Shown here one piece after another: positions 12,281 through 22,989 of a stretch of DNA of 64,000 bases. The DNA is from Neoceratodus forsteri (Eukaryota > Chordata > Ceratodontiformes > Ceratodontidae): positions 472,748,001 to 472,812,000 of the forward strand of contig CM028136.1 of the NCBI GenBank assembly GCA_016271365.2, in the 5' to 3' direction. How positions within the stretch are numbered: position 1 is the first letter of the stretch; the number at the start of each line of letters is the position of its first letter. Under the pieces are notes generated by a model, which was not told where the DNA came from, did not search any database, and saw only the letters and a program-made list of their open reading frames with translations. Both the position numbers and the translations under genes were made by a program.

Positions 12281-12440
12281 TTTCCCTGGTAATCTAGTGG
12301 CCCCCCTCCCCGAACTGTACATGTCCATAAAATAAATTAATTCCCTGGTAATCTAGTGGCCCCCCTCTCCAAACTGTACATGTCCATAAAATAAATTAAT
12401 TTGTGATTTCCTGGTAGTCTAGTGGCCCCCCACCCAGCCG
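12281..12440. repeat. Tandem repeat, about 60-bp unit, 2.5 copies
   Basis: The unit contains CTGGTAATCTAGTGGCCCCC followed by CTGTACATGTCCATAAAATA. Copies begin at about 12282 and 12342, and a partial copy (CTGGTAGTCTAGTGGCCCCC) begins near 12411. Confidence 0.8.
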
Positions 12441-12544
12441 TGCCAGCCACCTTTTCCCCCCCACAGCCCCAGCCAGCGATTGCTTTGTAAACCTCACCTC
12501 CATGGCTGACACGACTGAGTGCAGTATTAGCACTACTGCACTGA

Positions 12545-13472
12545 CGCTCTCAGAAAATAATTTGCTGCAAATTTATTATATGCTCGACGTGGAGGTTTAC
12601 CTTTCCAGATAAAGTTTGAAATGTTACTGTGAATAGATTTAAACCAAGCTTTGGGGAGCCAAATATTGAGAAGTTCAAGGGATAAAATAAATGGGGGAGG
12701 AGGTTCATTTTAATAACATTTATTCGACCCCACAAGGTTAAAGAAAGATCCTGCCATCTTTTACGGTCCTGTTCTACTATTTTATTTAAATCATCTAAAT
12801 TTAATTTTCGTAACTGGGTTATGTTAGAGGAAAGATGTATGCCCAGATATTTTAAAGTTTTGGAAGACCATTTAAAGCCTAATTCCAGAACTTCCTGTTT
12901 ATATACGTTAGAATTAAGAGGAAAAATTTGTGATTTTTCAGCATTTAATTTATAATTAGAGGGAACTACAATCTTAATTAACTCTAGAAGTTTTTGAATG
13001 GAGGGTTTTATTTGGGTTATGTGGAGCAAAATATCATCCACATAAATCGCAATTTTAGAACTGATTGGTCCTAATTGAATGTCATGTATCTCTGGGGCAT
13101 TTTGTATTGAAACTATAAGGGGTTCTAAATATAAGTTGAGTAGTAGGGGAGATAGGGGGCAACCCTGTCTGGTTCCTGCTTCAAGGGGGAAACTGGGCGA
13201 AAGAAATCCATTACTTATAACATGGGCTGAGGGAGTAGAGTACAATATTTGGATCCAGGAGATTAATTTATCTGGGAAGTGCAGCTTGCGAAGAGTCCTA
13301 AATAAAAATCGCCAGTCTACCTTATGAAACCTTTCTCTGCATCCAGAGAGACCAGTGCCATACCATGTGGCGAATCCCTGGATGCAGAGAAAACATGAGA
13401 GAGGTGACGAAGGTGGTCTATGGAAGATCTGCCTTTCATAAAGCCTATTTGGTCTGTACTAATGAGTGAAGG
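12545..13472 (-). pseudogene. L1-type LINE ORF2, RT core (3' part of a split copy)
   Basis: The complement carries the middle and rear of an L1-clade RT. Starting next to the CR1 insertion it reads LISTDQIGFMKGRSSIDHLR, then after a stop the palm region: AGTRQGCPLSPLLLNLYLEPL and the catalytic YVDD (13032-13043 on the complement). It continues with LKYLGIHLSSN and WGRINVIKMNLLP. The frame of 231 codons (13245-12550) is free of stops. The element ends abruptly at about 12545 with no 3' UTR or A-tail, so the rear of ORF2 is lost. Its 5' portion resumes at 15748 on the other side of the inserted CR1. Confidence 0.88.
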
Positions 13473-15746
13473 GAAACATAGAAACATAGAATTTGATGGC
13501 AGATAAGGATCACTTGGCCCACCTAGTCTGCCCATTTTCCTACCTAACAGATAAGTTGTAGATCCTAGTTAACCAACAGCTTACTTCCTCCTACCCCACA
13601 CTAGGACTGCCTTATGTCTGCCCCATGCATTCTTGAATTCCCCCACTGTTCTTGACTCTAGAATCTCCTCAGGGAGGCTGTTCCATGCATCCACAACCCT
13701 CTCTGTGAAAAAATACTTCCTCACATTACCTCTGAACCATCCCCCCTCTATCTTCAAATTGTGCCCCCTTGTTCTTGCACATCTCTTTTTCTGAAATATG
13801 CTACCCTCTTGGACTTTGTTGATTCCCTTAAGGTACTTGAAAGTTTCTATCATGTCCCCTCTCTCCTTTCTTCCCTCAAGGGTATACATATTAAGCTCCT
13901 TTAGTGTTTCTTTGTATGTCTTCTGGTGCAAACCCCGCAACATTTTGGTTGCCCTCCTCTGGACAGCCTACACTCTGTCTATATCTTTGCGGAGATGGGG
14001 TCTCCAGAACTGCACACAGTACTCCAGATGGGGTCTCACCAACTGTCTGTACAGAGGGATAACAACTTCTTGTTTTCTACTATTGATGCCTCTCCCTATG
14101 CATCCCAGTATCCCCCATCCTTCCTTACTGCCTTCTCACATTGCTTGCCCACCTTTGGGTCATCTGATATAATTACTCCCAGGTCCCTTTCCATTTTACT
14201 GCTGTCAGTATCTCACCCCCATTGTATACACTTCCCCTGTGTTTTTGTTTCCCAGGTGCATTACCTTGCACTTCTTTGCATTGAATCTGAGCTGCCATAC
14301 ATTTGACCATTTCTCCAACCTTGCCAAGTCCCTTCTCATCCTTTCCACTCCATCTGGTGTATCAACCCTGTTGCAGATCTTTGTGTCATCTGCAAAGAGA
14401 CATACTTTTCCTTCTAGTTCCTCAGCAATGTCACCTATAAAGACATTAAAAAGGACCAGTCCCAGTACTGAACCCTGTGGTACCCCACTAGTAACCCTCC
14501 TTTCTTCACTGTGTACTCCATTTACTACTACCCTTTGCGTCCTGTTGTCTAGCCAATTTTTTATCTAGGCTACCACCTTGGGACCCACTCCAAGGCTGGC
14601 TAACTTGTGTATTAATCTTTGTGTGGACTGTATCAAATACCTTGCTAAAATCTAGGTAGGCCATGTCCACAGCCCTCCCTGGTCTACTACTTTGGTCACC
14701 CAGTCAAAGAAATCTATTAGATTCATCTGACATGACTTTCCCATCGTGAATCCATGCTGCTTTGGGTCCTGTAGCCCCACTGGCCTCTAGGTACACAACA
14801 ATTCTTTCCTTCTGAAGTGATTCCATCATTTTCCCTACCACTGAGGCCAAACTAACTGGTCTATAGTTTCCTGTCTCTGTCCTGCTCCCATTTTTGTGAA
14901 GAGGAATCACATCCACCCTCCTCCAGTCCTCAGGTACCACCCCATCCTCCCATGAATTGTTAAAGATAGTAGTCAGCGGTGTCACTAGTTCTACCCTTAG
15001 TTCTTTTAGAATCCTTGGGTGAATCCCAGCAGGCCCCATTGCTTTGTCCATCTTCAATTTTATTAGTTCTTTCAGAACCCTTTCTTCTGTAAATGGACTG
15101 GTAATGACCCCCGTCTTCAGAGTGTTTCTCTTGTTTGGTTTAGGTACCTCCCCTCCTCTTCCTTTGTGAATACTGAGCAGAAATATTCATTCAGTGTCCC
15201 TACTTTTTCACTGTCACCCTCTACCCACATCCCCTCCCCTTTAATAAGCCTCAGTATCCCTCCTTTGGTCTTTCTTCACTCCCTAATGTACCTATAAAAG
15301 GTCTTATCCCCCTTCTTAATAGAGTTGGCTATCCTTTCTTCAGTTTGGGCCTTTGCTATTCTGACTGCCTTCCCAGCCTCTTTCTGCTCTAACTGATTAA
15401 GTTCTCTTTCCTGCTCCTTCGGTGTTTCCTTATATTTCCTGAATGCTATCCTTTTCTCCTTAACCTTCCCTGCCACCTCTTTTGAGAACCATAGCGTTTT
15501 TTCCTTCGTTGTGTTTTGTTGATTTGCTTTACACAAAGACTTGTTGCCTCTGTGATGGCTGTTTTGATTACTACCCATTGTTCCTCCACCCCTCCTTCTT
15601 GCCTGTTTGCCAGTGCTTTTCTGAGGCACTCTTTCATTTTCCCAGAGTCAGCCCTCCTAAAGTCCAATACTCTTGCTTTTGTATGGCTTGCTTGTATGGC
15701 TGTGTTTATCGTGAACCACACTGTTTGGTGGTCACTTGTTCCCAAG
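13473..15746 (-). pseudogene. CR1-type LINE inserted into the L1 copy, 2.3 kb
   Basis: This is the longest CR1 copy in the window. On the complement it begins inside the endonuclease at its last catalytic motif (LGTSDHQTVWF, just below 15746). The linker follows (KRIAFRKYKETPKEQERELN...), then RT block 1 (GPAGIHPRILKELR, VPEDWRRVDVIPLHKNG, GNYRPVSLASVVGKMMES; frame 15057-14704). A frameshifted palm comes next, then the intact 120-codon C-terminal frame 13943-13581 (MLRGLHQKTYKETLKELNMYTLEGRKERGD...). The 3' end at 13473-13500 is the GTTTCTAT-type tail. Its two flanks are adjoining pieces of one L1 RT. Multiple frameshifts mean it is inactive. Confidence 0.9.
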
Positions 15747-16510
15747 GAAGTACTTGTTCTAATCGAAGGGCTAATAATTTGGCTAAAATTTTAAGATCCA
15801 TATTGAGAACGGATGTAGGATGATAATTTGAAATTTGTGTTAAGTCCTTGCCAAGTTTAGGAAGTATGATAATGGTAGCTTCCAACATATTGGGGTCGAC
15901 CTCATCCTCATTAAGCATTTTAGAATACACTGTATGTAACAAGGGGGATAATTGTGGAAAAAATTGTTTGTAAAAGTTAGAGGTGTAGCCATCTGGGTCT
16001 GGTGCTTTATCTAATGGAAGGTTATTAATTACTTGAATTATGTCGGTTTCAGTAAAGGGTAAAACAAGTTTTTCTGCTTGTGTAGGGGTAAGAGAAGGAA
16101 GAGGAAGAGTATTTAGGTAATCATCCACTATATGTTGTGAAGCTCAGAGGGGCATCTGTGAATATAACAACTTGTAATATTGCTCAAACTCCTTATTAAT
16201 TTCTGCAGCCATAGTCGGGGGGGGGGGCTATGTGGGTCTTTACTTATTGCTGCAATACATTTTGATGCTTTGATTTTTTTAAGTCGAAGAGCCAGGAGCA
16301 TTCTCGCCTTTTCCCCTTGTTCAGTATAAGTGACTTTTATTTTTAGTATTGTCCATTCTGTTTTTTCCCTAAGAATATCTAAGTAAGAACTCTGTAGTTT
16401 AATCAGAGTTTCTTTTTCAGTTCCCAAAGTGTGTTTGGATAAATATTTTTCTTTTGTTCTGATTTGATGTAAAAGGTTTTTATCATCTTGGGTTTCTTTT
16501 CCTTTTCAAT
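15747..16510 (-). pseudogene. L1-type LINE ORF2, linker and RT front (5' part of the split copy)
   Basis: On the complement, frame 16427-16128 gives the pre-RT linker (GEKARMLLALRLKKIKASKC). Frame 16128 onwards gives RT blocks 1-2: PLDKAPDPDGYTSNFYKQFF, MLEATIIILPKLGKD and NMDLKILAKLLALRLEQVLP. The last residues abut the CR1 and match up with LISTDQIGF across the gap. The endonuclease domain is absent, so the L1 was 5'-truncated before or after insertion. Stops are few compared with the other LINEs here. Confidence 0.88.
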
Positions 16511-16599
16511 AGTGGATAATGTGTGCTTTTTTAATGTTTTCAATACCACTCCACCTGTTTGTACACTGCCCCTGGATTTCTGTGCTCCAAGTGCATTAT

Positions 16600-16680
16600 T
16601 TTAAATTTTTGTGTTTAAGACAAAAAGGCCTTTCAAATGAGGGTAGTCACTAATCTAAATTCATTATAGTTTTTTTATGT
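16600..16680 (-). repeat. Solo fragment of the 24.5-24.9 kb repeat
   Basis: CAAATGAGGGTAGTCACTAA at about 16637 is the reverse complement of the phrase TTAGTGACTACCCTCATTTG at 24668. The match extends over roughly 45 bp (GACAAAAAGGCCTTT on one side, TCTAAATTCATTA on the other). Confidence 0.75.
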
Positions 16681-17465
16681 TTCCTTGCACATGCGCATGG
16701 AACATTTTGTGGTAGAATGACATTTCAGAGGTGCGTTAGGGATGAGTCCAATGCACAACAATCTACAGTGGTCTTTTCCCTGATAGATCAATGAGCATGC
16801 AACCAGACTGTGACACTAGTCACAGTTTCACAGCTGGAAGCCATTCTCTAGTTGAAAGAAATGAAGCGCTCCAATGAGAGCTCTTCATTCCTTTCATTCA
16901 TCCCCTTACTGATCTTATTGTTTATCTCCCTACCCACCCTGCAGATGTCCGGGTACCCAGCCATACACTGCATCCCCCTCTCTGTGTGCCATAAACAGTA
17001 AACAGTCCTAGCAGTAAAGAACAAATAAATATTATTTATCCTTCCCAGACAGATGTCAATGTTGAACTTGTTTGTGTTTCTGTGTGAATGAGAGTGCATG
17101 TTCTTGTCCCTGAGCTCCTCTCTCTCTCTGGTGCTCCATCTGTGCCACAATGTCCAGCCTGAGCATTGCTCTCTGTGATAATACCCACTGACCCAACCCA
17201 CGGATCAGAGTGAGAGCACTGAGAAGTGAGGCAGCATTGCCTGCAGAGCTGCAGCTTAACCCTGGACTGCAGGGGGAGAGGGACACAGGCTGCAGGGACA
17301 AACAGTGAGAAGGAGAGGCATCAGCACCCCGCGAAAGAGAAGTGGGATCAAAAGAGGTGGTGAGTGGCACCAGTGTCAGGGACAGAGGAGAAAGAGAGAG
17401 AGTCCTCAAACAGTGACAGCAGTATGCTGAGATGTGAGGAGTGAGTGGAATGAGACTGATCACCA
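16681..17465. other. Unassigned sequence
   Basis: There is no recognised gene or repeat family. The complement has 117- and 135-codon overlapping frames without familiar motifs, rich in Ser, Leu and Pro, probably by chance from CT-rich sequence. Confidence 0.4.
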
Positions 17466-17469
17466 GGTG

Positions 17470-18006
17470 ACAGGTACAGTGTCCAGTTCTGGAGGCCCCA
17501 CCTCAAAAAGGACATTGACTGAGTGGAGACGGTGCAGTAAAGGGCAACAAAAATTATTCAGGGACTGCACCAGATATTCTATGGTGTAGACTGAAAGAAC
17601 TGAACATGTATTCCCTGGAACAGAGAGGAGAGAGGGGTGACATGATCAAAATATTCAGGTACATAAAAGGCATAAACCAGGTGCAGATAGATTATCTCTT
17701 CCAATTTAAGAAGGGCAGCAGAACCAGGGGACATGATCCAATGCTACAAGGAGGCCAGTTCTCCACCGACACCAAGAGGTTTTTCTTCACCAAGAGGTTT
17801 TTCTTCACAGAATGGGTGGTGGATGCCTGGAACAGCCTGCCTGCAGAGGTGATGGGGCAAGCACAGTGATAGGCTTCAAGAATGCTTCAGACAGATACAA
17901 GGGAGCCCTCAAACCCAAGGGAAGTTAGAAGGCTAGGCTAAAAGACAATGGGAAGACTAGATGAACCTGGTGGTCTCCTTCAGCCATCAACTTCTATGTT
18001 TCTATG
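17470..18006 (+). pseudogene. CR1-type LINE, 3' end only
   Basis: It begins with a decayed VQFWRPHLKKDID-like stretch (about 17480), then LKELNMYSLEQRGERGDMIKIFRYIKGINQVQ, and the end block FFTEWVVDAWNSLPAEV. An 18-bp in-frame tandem duplication (17771-17788 and 17789-17806, ACCAAGAGGTTTTTCTTC) adds a second TKRFFF-type unit. The 3' tail is CTTCTATGTTTCTATG at about 17990-18006. One stop or frameshift near 17590 precedes the open frame. Confidence 0.88.
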
Positions 18007-18690
18007 TGACAGACTGTCACTATTGCAGCACCACCTTGGCAGTGTAAAATTGGGGACAATGCAATGTAGTGACTATAACCACAATGACCAGTGGCTCCCA
18101 GACCTGCAACTGAACAGACATTCATTTCAATGGGTGGCCTTTCTCCTAGCAGTGTCTACTCCTTCCCCCTGACCCCCTACCCCCACCCCTGAGACAGACA
18201 CAGCAACAGTGAGAGCCATATCCAGTGTGGCATATATGTGCAGGTCCAATCCATTCCAGTCAGAGATTGTGTCACCCCCCCTTAAAACAGAGAAGTGGAG
18301 CACAGTGTGCACCCGAGCTCAGTTGCCATCCATTTTATTGCCACTCACTCTTCCGGCACCTTGCTGTCAATCTGACTTTTGTCTTTCTGAAGCCCAGTAG
18401 AAGCAGACAGCACATACAGAGAGGCAGAGAAAGTGGCAGCAAGAGTGCCATGACCGGGACAGAGAGCAGTGCTGCAGAGCTTTCCTTTCATCATGGGGGA
18501 GCGGAGGTCAGAGAGAGAGAGAGAGAGACAGAGGGAGAGAGAGACCAGGAGAGACACAGTGTAAAACAAACTTGGTGCATCTATTGCATGACTGCACAAG
18601 AGGAGCACCTAAACAGAGATGGAGACAAATATGTGGGTCACATATATGCCCCTTCACATTGACTAGCACAGTGTAGGGTGGGCACTGGAT
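18007..18690. other. Unassigned sequence with a GA-rich tract
   Basis: A purine tract of GAGA units lies at 18508-18552. The remaining open frames on both strands have no recognisable motifs. Confidence 0.4.
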
Positions 18691-19930
18691 GGGCACCCCT
18701 GGGCAGTTGCTGCCCCTAGATATTCAGCTTACATCAGCATATGTGGAACAATCTGCATTAACCAGAGACTGATGTAGGTTACTCATTTTCCCCACCACAG
18801 CCATCCCATTCCACACAGGTTGGTACAGTGACAAGGTGAGCTCCAGGTGTGCAGCCCATGGCAAATAGTGGACTGTGGCCTGGCAGAAGTTGATGATTGG
18901 TGCCCCTCCACAACCATCCCATCACTGCACATTGGCTGCCCCAGCCAGAGACAGAAATGTGAGTTGCACATTTGCCACACTATACCTATTTCTATCTAGC
19001 CTGGTGGGCTGCAGGTGGATGGAAATGGGGCTGCGGTCCAGATCCACTGGGTGGCTGGAGTCCATTGGCAACCAACACACCATTCTGCATCTCTGCACAT
19101 GTGAGGAATTTTCTCCTTCCATTCCAGCTCCTGAATGTGAGGAGCACTCTGCAGGAGCCAATGACAAACATGGTTCACTCATCTGTCCATCTTCACCCAT
19201 CTGAGTTCCATGAAAGCTGGAACTTGCATTGGGTGGCTTTCAGGCAGGTGGCTCTGGGAGAATGATGCCCCATCCCCCCCATTCCACCTACACGTGAGGG
19301 TAGCACCCTGCAGCAGCCAAGGCTATAGATGCAAGTTGCACATCTGCCCCCTTCATATCCATCCCTGCTCCATCCCAGGCTAGCATGAAGGTTAAAGTGG
19401 GCTTTGGATGACTGGCACTTCCTCACTCTATGCCAGATCTCTACACTTGCAGAACACTGCTTCAGCCAGAGGCTCTCCTACCTAACATGCTTTGCTCATG
19501 GAGAACACTCTGAGGTACTGAGATATAAAAATGTGAGTCCTATATCTGCCCCTCCAGAACTGTTCCCACTCTGCTGGGTGGGTGGGGGTAAGATACAGTG
19601 GGTGCTCTTGTGTGACTGACTGGTGCCCCCTCTTGCACCCCCATCTATCAACCCAATACTTTACAGCAGCCAGACAAGAGATGTGGGTTGCACATCTGCA
19701 CAATCATAAACTGTCTCCATTTCAAACAGTTTCACACACGGGCTGAAGTGGGGTCTTGAATGGTGGCCCCTAAGTGACTGTTCCCCCTCCTCCATCCAAC
19801 TCCACAAATGGGGAGCACTCCTCCCCCTCCATTACACATTGACACATATAGAGTACTCCTTCCCCTCCATGCTTCTTTGCATATGGGGAGCAATTCTCCT
19901 TCTTCAGCCCTCTTCCATATGGTGGACATA
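18690..19930. repeat. Degenerate tandem array, about 190-bp unit
   Basis: The recurring landmarks are GAGCACTCTGCAG.AGCCA, then AGATGTGAGTTGCACATCTG, then a C-rich block with TCCATCCCA, and then a TGACTGGTGCCCC-like phrase. Landmark copies can be found near 18945-18975, 19140-19185, 19305-19350, 19500-19550 and 19660-19705, a spacing of roughly 160-195 bp. Copies are diverged and no coding potential is credible. Confidence 0.6.
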
Positions 19931-19954
19931 CAGTAGTGTGTTATGTAATCACAT

Positions 19955-20340
19955 TTGGTCTCACTCCTTGTTGAATTCAACATTGTACATATTCTGCTAG
20001 GGGAGGCCTCATTGGAGTTCCCAGGGTTAGGTTGTGGCATTCTGTTCTTGGTGACCATGCCTACCCTGTGGAACTCCTTTGCTGTCTATTTAAAGGAGGC
20101 TGCATCAGTAGAAGCCTGTAAGAAGGGCCTAAAAACTTACCTGTTCCAGCAAGCTTTTCTTGATTAATTGTTTGATGTTAGTGGGATAGATAGATGCATT
20201 CTAAATCTGCTCCTAGTTAAATTTTACATCCATTTTTGGCGTATGATTTTATATTGTTGTTTGCCATTTGTACTGTACAGTGCCCAGAGTCCTAGAAAAT
20301 GGGCACTTTTATAAATCAATATCTATCTCTCTTATATATC
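19955..20340 (+). pseudogene. L2-like LINE 3' end
   Basis: A short frame ends a LINE ORF2: LWNSFAVYLKEAASVEACKKGLKTYLFQQAFLD, stop near 20166. This matches the last block of L2/CR1-superfamily proteins (WNSLP...LF). A 3' UTR follows with GTACAGTGCCCAGAGTCCTAG and an AAATGGGCACTTTTATAAAT end, closely similar in layout to the end of the L2-like copy at 31.2 kb. It interrupts the C-rich array of 18.7-21 kb. Confidence 0.75.
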
Positions 20341-20524
20341 TATTGTGTATACTATTATAAAACAATTGCTTTATTTTAATTTATGTGTCCTTACTTTTTG
20401 CATCTCACACCATGTATTTTCTTTATCATTGCTTGTACAAGGGACCTCCTTGCAAATGAGCTTGCTCAATGGATGTTATCCCTTCACAATATATTTGAAC
20501 ATGGACCGCACTCTTCCTCTTTTC

Positions 20525-21060
20525 CATCTTCACACATAGGTATCATTACTCCACCTCCAGCCCACCTCCATACATTGTGAGCACCGATCCCCTGACTCAC
20601 CAGTGCTTCTCCAACTACATTTCACCTCCCTCACATCGAGAGTACTTCTCCCACTGCATCCCACCTCCGGCACATAGGGAATACTCCTCCCCCTCCATTC
20701 AACCTCCACACATGAGGAGCTTTCCTCCCACTTCATATCAGCTCTGTACATGGGGAGCAATCCACCCCTTCATTCCACTGCCCATACATGGGGAGCATTG
20801 CTCCCCATCCATCCCACTCCTACACTTGGGGACACTTCCACACATTTGCATCACTCCTCCTCTACCACCATCCCACCTCTGCATATAGAGAATACTCCTA
20901 ACCCCATTCCACCTTTGCACATGGGAGCACTCGGCAAAAGCCAGAGACAAAGATGTCATTCAGGCATCTGCTTTTCCACACCTATTCCCACTCCACATAA
21001 TAAGCTCCAGGTTGGGCAGAACTTTGATGGGGTTGAGAGAAAATGAGTGGGTTGACCTGG
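20525..21060. repeat. Short-unit continuation of the C-rich array (about 45 bp)
   Basis: Words of the form CACCTCCACACATGGGGAGC and ACTCCTCCCCCTCCATCCCA alternate every 40-50 bp. Near 20930-20980 the long-unit landmark (GGCAAAAGCCAGAGACAAAGATGT) reappears, which shows that the short units expanded from part of the long unit. Confidence 0.65.
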
Positions 21061-22985
21061 GAGATGGTGCCAATACCCCTCACCACCTCTCTGAATGAGA
21101 GAAGTCCCCTCCCCTGAATCAATCTTTATTCTTTTCTCCACTCACCACTTTTCTGCTTGTTATCCTCCTGTTGGCTTGTCTTAACACTCACTCCCCTCCC
21201 AAGACAGGATTACAGACCACTAGGCCAGGGCTGATCTTTTCTTGACCTCTCCTGTCTTCTCTTCGGACCACACCACCAGTCCAGCCAGCATCCAGCACAG
21301 TCAAGAAGATGCACCACGTGTTACTCTCAGCTCAGCCCCAGACGGGCCTGTTCTTTCTGTGGTAGACCATACTTCAAGTTCTCCCACAGTTCAACTGAGG
21401 CTAGAGAACAGCAGCACACAGTCCTACTCTACCGCCATGACAGTCAATGGGACACCACAACTTGCTCGGTGATGTAAAGATGGTGCAGCACAGCAGCATG
21501 CTCACTAGTCTGTCTCACCAGGTTTCTCCCGCTCTCTCTGTTGATGATGTCTCTATCTCCCCTAGCTATTAATGGTCCTGTGCATGCACACTGTGTTGCA
21601 GCTAGCTCCAGCCACTATGGAGACTGCTGAGATACTGAGTGTTTTAGGAGCTGAATGTAAGCCAACCCAAAAATAAAATACAGGAATTTTAAAATTTCTG
21701 AGATAATTTTGAGGGGGGGTTGAGCACCCTGAGCACCCCTCTGCCTATGCCCATGCAATCCACAACAGTTCAGACACATGCAATCCTTACACTTAAAGGC
21801 ACTCCTCCCAGCCCAGCTAGCCCCCCTGCCTGCCCCGGCACACTAATGAACACCAACTGCTACCCTCTTACTTCCTTTGCAAGTAGTGAGGATCCCTCAC
21901 TCTCAAGTGATCAGTCCTGTACAAGTAGCAGAGTTGGGGGTCTTGGGCTGTAGTAAAACTTCTTGCTGTAATAGAGATCAAGCCTGCCTGAATACAACAG
22001 AACAGCTAAACTGAGTGCCCTTAATCCCTACAGATAGAGGGCTGCTGCACAGATGATTGCTACAGCCACTCAAGCACCATCAGGAATTTAAAACAAGAGT
22101 TGGACTACGGCAGGCAGCCTGCCATCTTCCTCCTCCTCCTCCTACATTGACTGCTTGTAGCACTTGCCCAGCTCCTCCTCTGCTACCATTGCCCACCAGC
22201 AGTCAGTAATGTCAGTGGGTGACCTCCATTGGAGTGGTCAAGCAAGCTCCTCAACTTGTTACTAGCCCACACAATTGATACTCGCTTTTTTGATTGATAA
22301 ATTGTCTGTTTGTGCCCCCTTTTCTCCCCGGTTGCTGCTCTCTTCTGGGTATCCTATGCTCTCTGCCAGCTGCCGGTATCTCCAGGAGGACTGCCAGATC
22401 TGCCCCCATGTTGCCTCAGCCTACTCCCCCATGCAGGGAGGAGGGGAATCCTGGGACTTACCCCTCCAGTCCATTAATGAGTGTTGGGCAGTCTGAGCGG
22501 CTCCTCTCTAGAGCCAGGTTATGGTGTCTGGGAGCTGGATCCCTTCTATGCCTGGCATCCACAGGGGTTTTTCCTTGTTCTGCTGCCACCCTTCAGGACA
22601 TTGGCATGCTAGGGGAGCCAAGAGGTGGAGCACATCGCAATGTGCAATCGCTCCAGCTCCCAGACACTGTCCTCCCACCCTGCTTCATGCTGTCCCACTG
22701 CACCGCCACCTGTGGTCACCCAGATGGCAGTAAAGTGGCAGGACAAGCAGTACACCCTCCCCAGAGGTGGACAGCAGCCTGTGGGAACTCAATCCTCCTT
22801 CCCCCAGCCGGCCCTCCAGCCACTCAAGTCCATTCCCAAACCTGGGTCACTGGTACCGTGAGCAGTAACCCTACTGCTGTGCTGGTGGGCTGGCCTGATA
22901 CTCTCTTTTGACTTCCTTTCATGTCTAGTTGCATTTGCCTGTTTCCAAACACCAAATAAACTTTTTTTTTTCTAGTGTCTACTTA
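21060..22985. other. Unassigned GC-richer region
   Basis: No domain is recognised. The longest open frame is 205 codons at 22294-22911 (+). It is rich in Pro, Ser and Cys, overlaps two other open frames on the same strand, and has no visible homology or splice context, so I do not call it a gene. A (TCC)n-like tract occurs near 22125-22143. Confidence 0.4.
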
Positions 22986-22989
22986 GATA

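Noticed and set aside
13798..14568. Long plus-strand frames at 13.8-14.6 kb
   Set aside because: They are antisense to the CR1 copy, whose own motifs are readable on the minus strand.
22294..22911. 205-codon plus-strand open frame
   Set aside because: It overlaps two other open frames on the same strand, has Pro/Ser/Cys-rich composition expected from C-rich DNA, shows no domain motif, and has no splice or promoter context.
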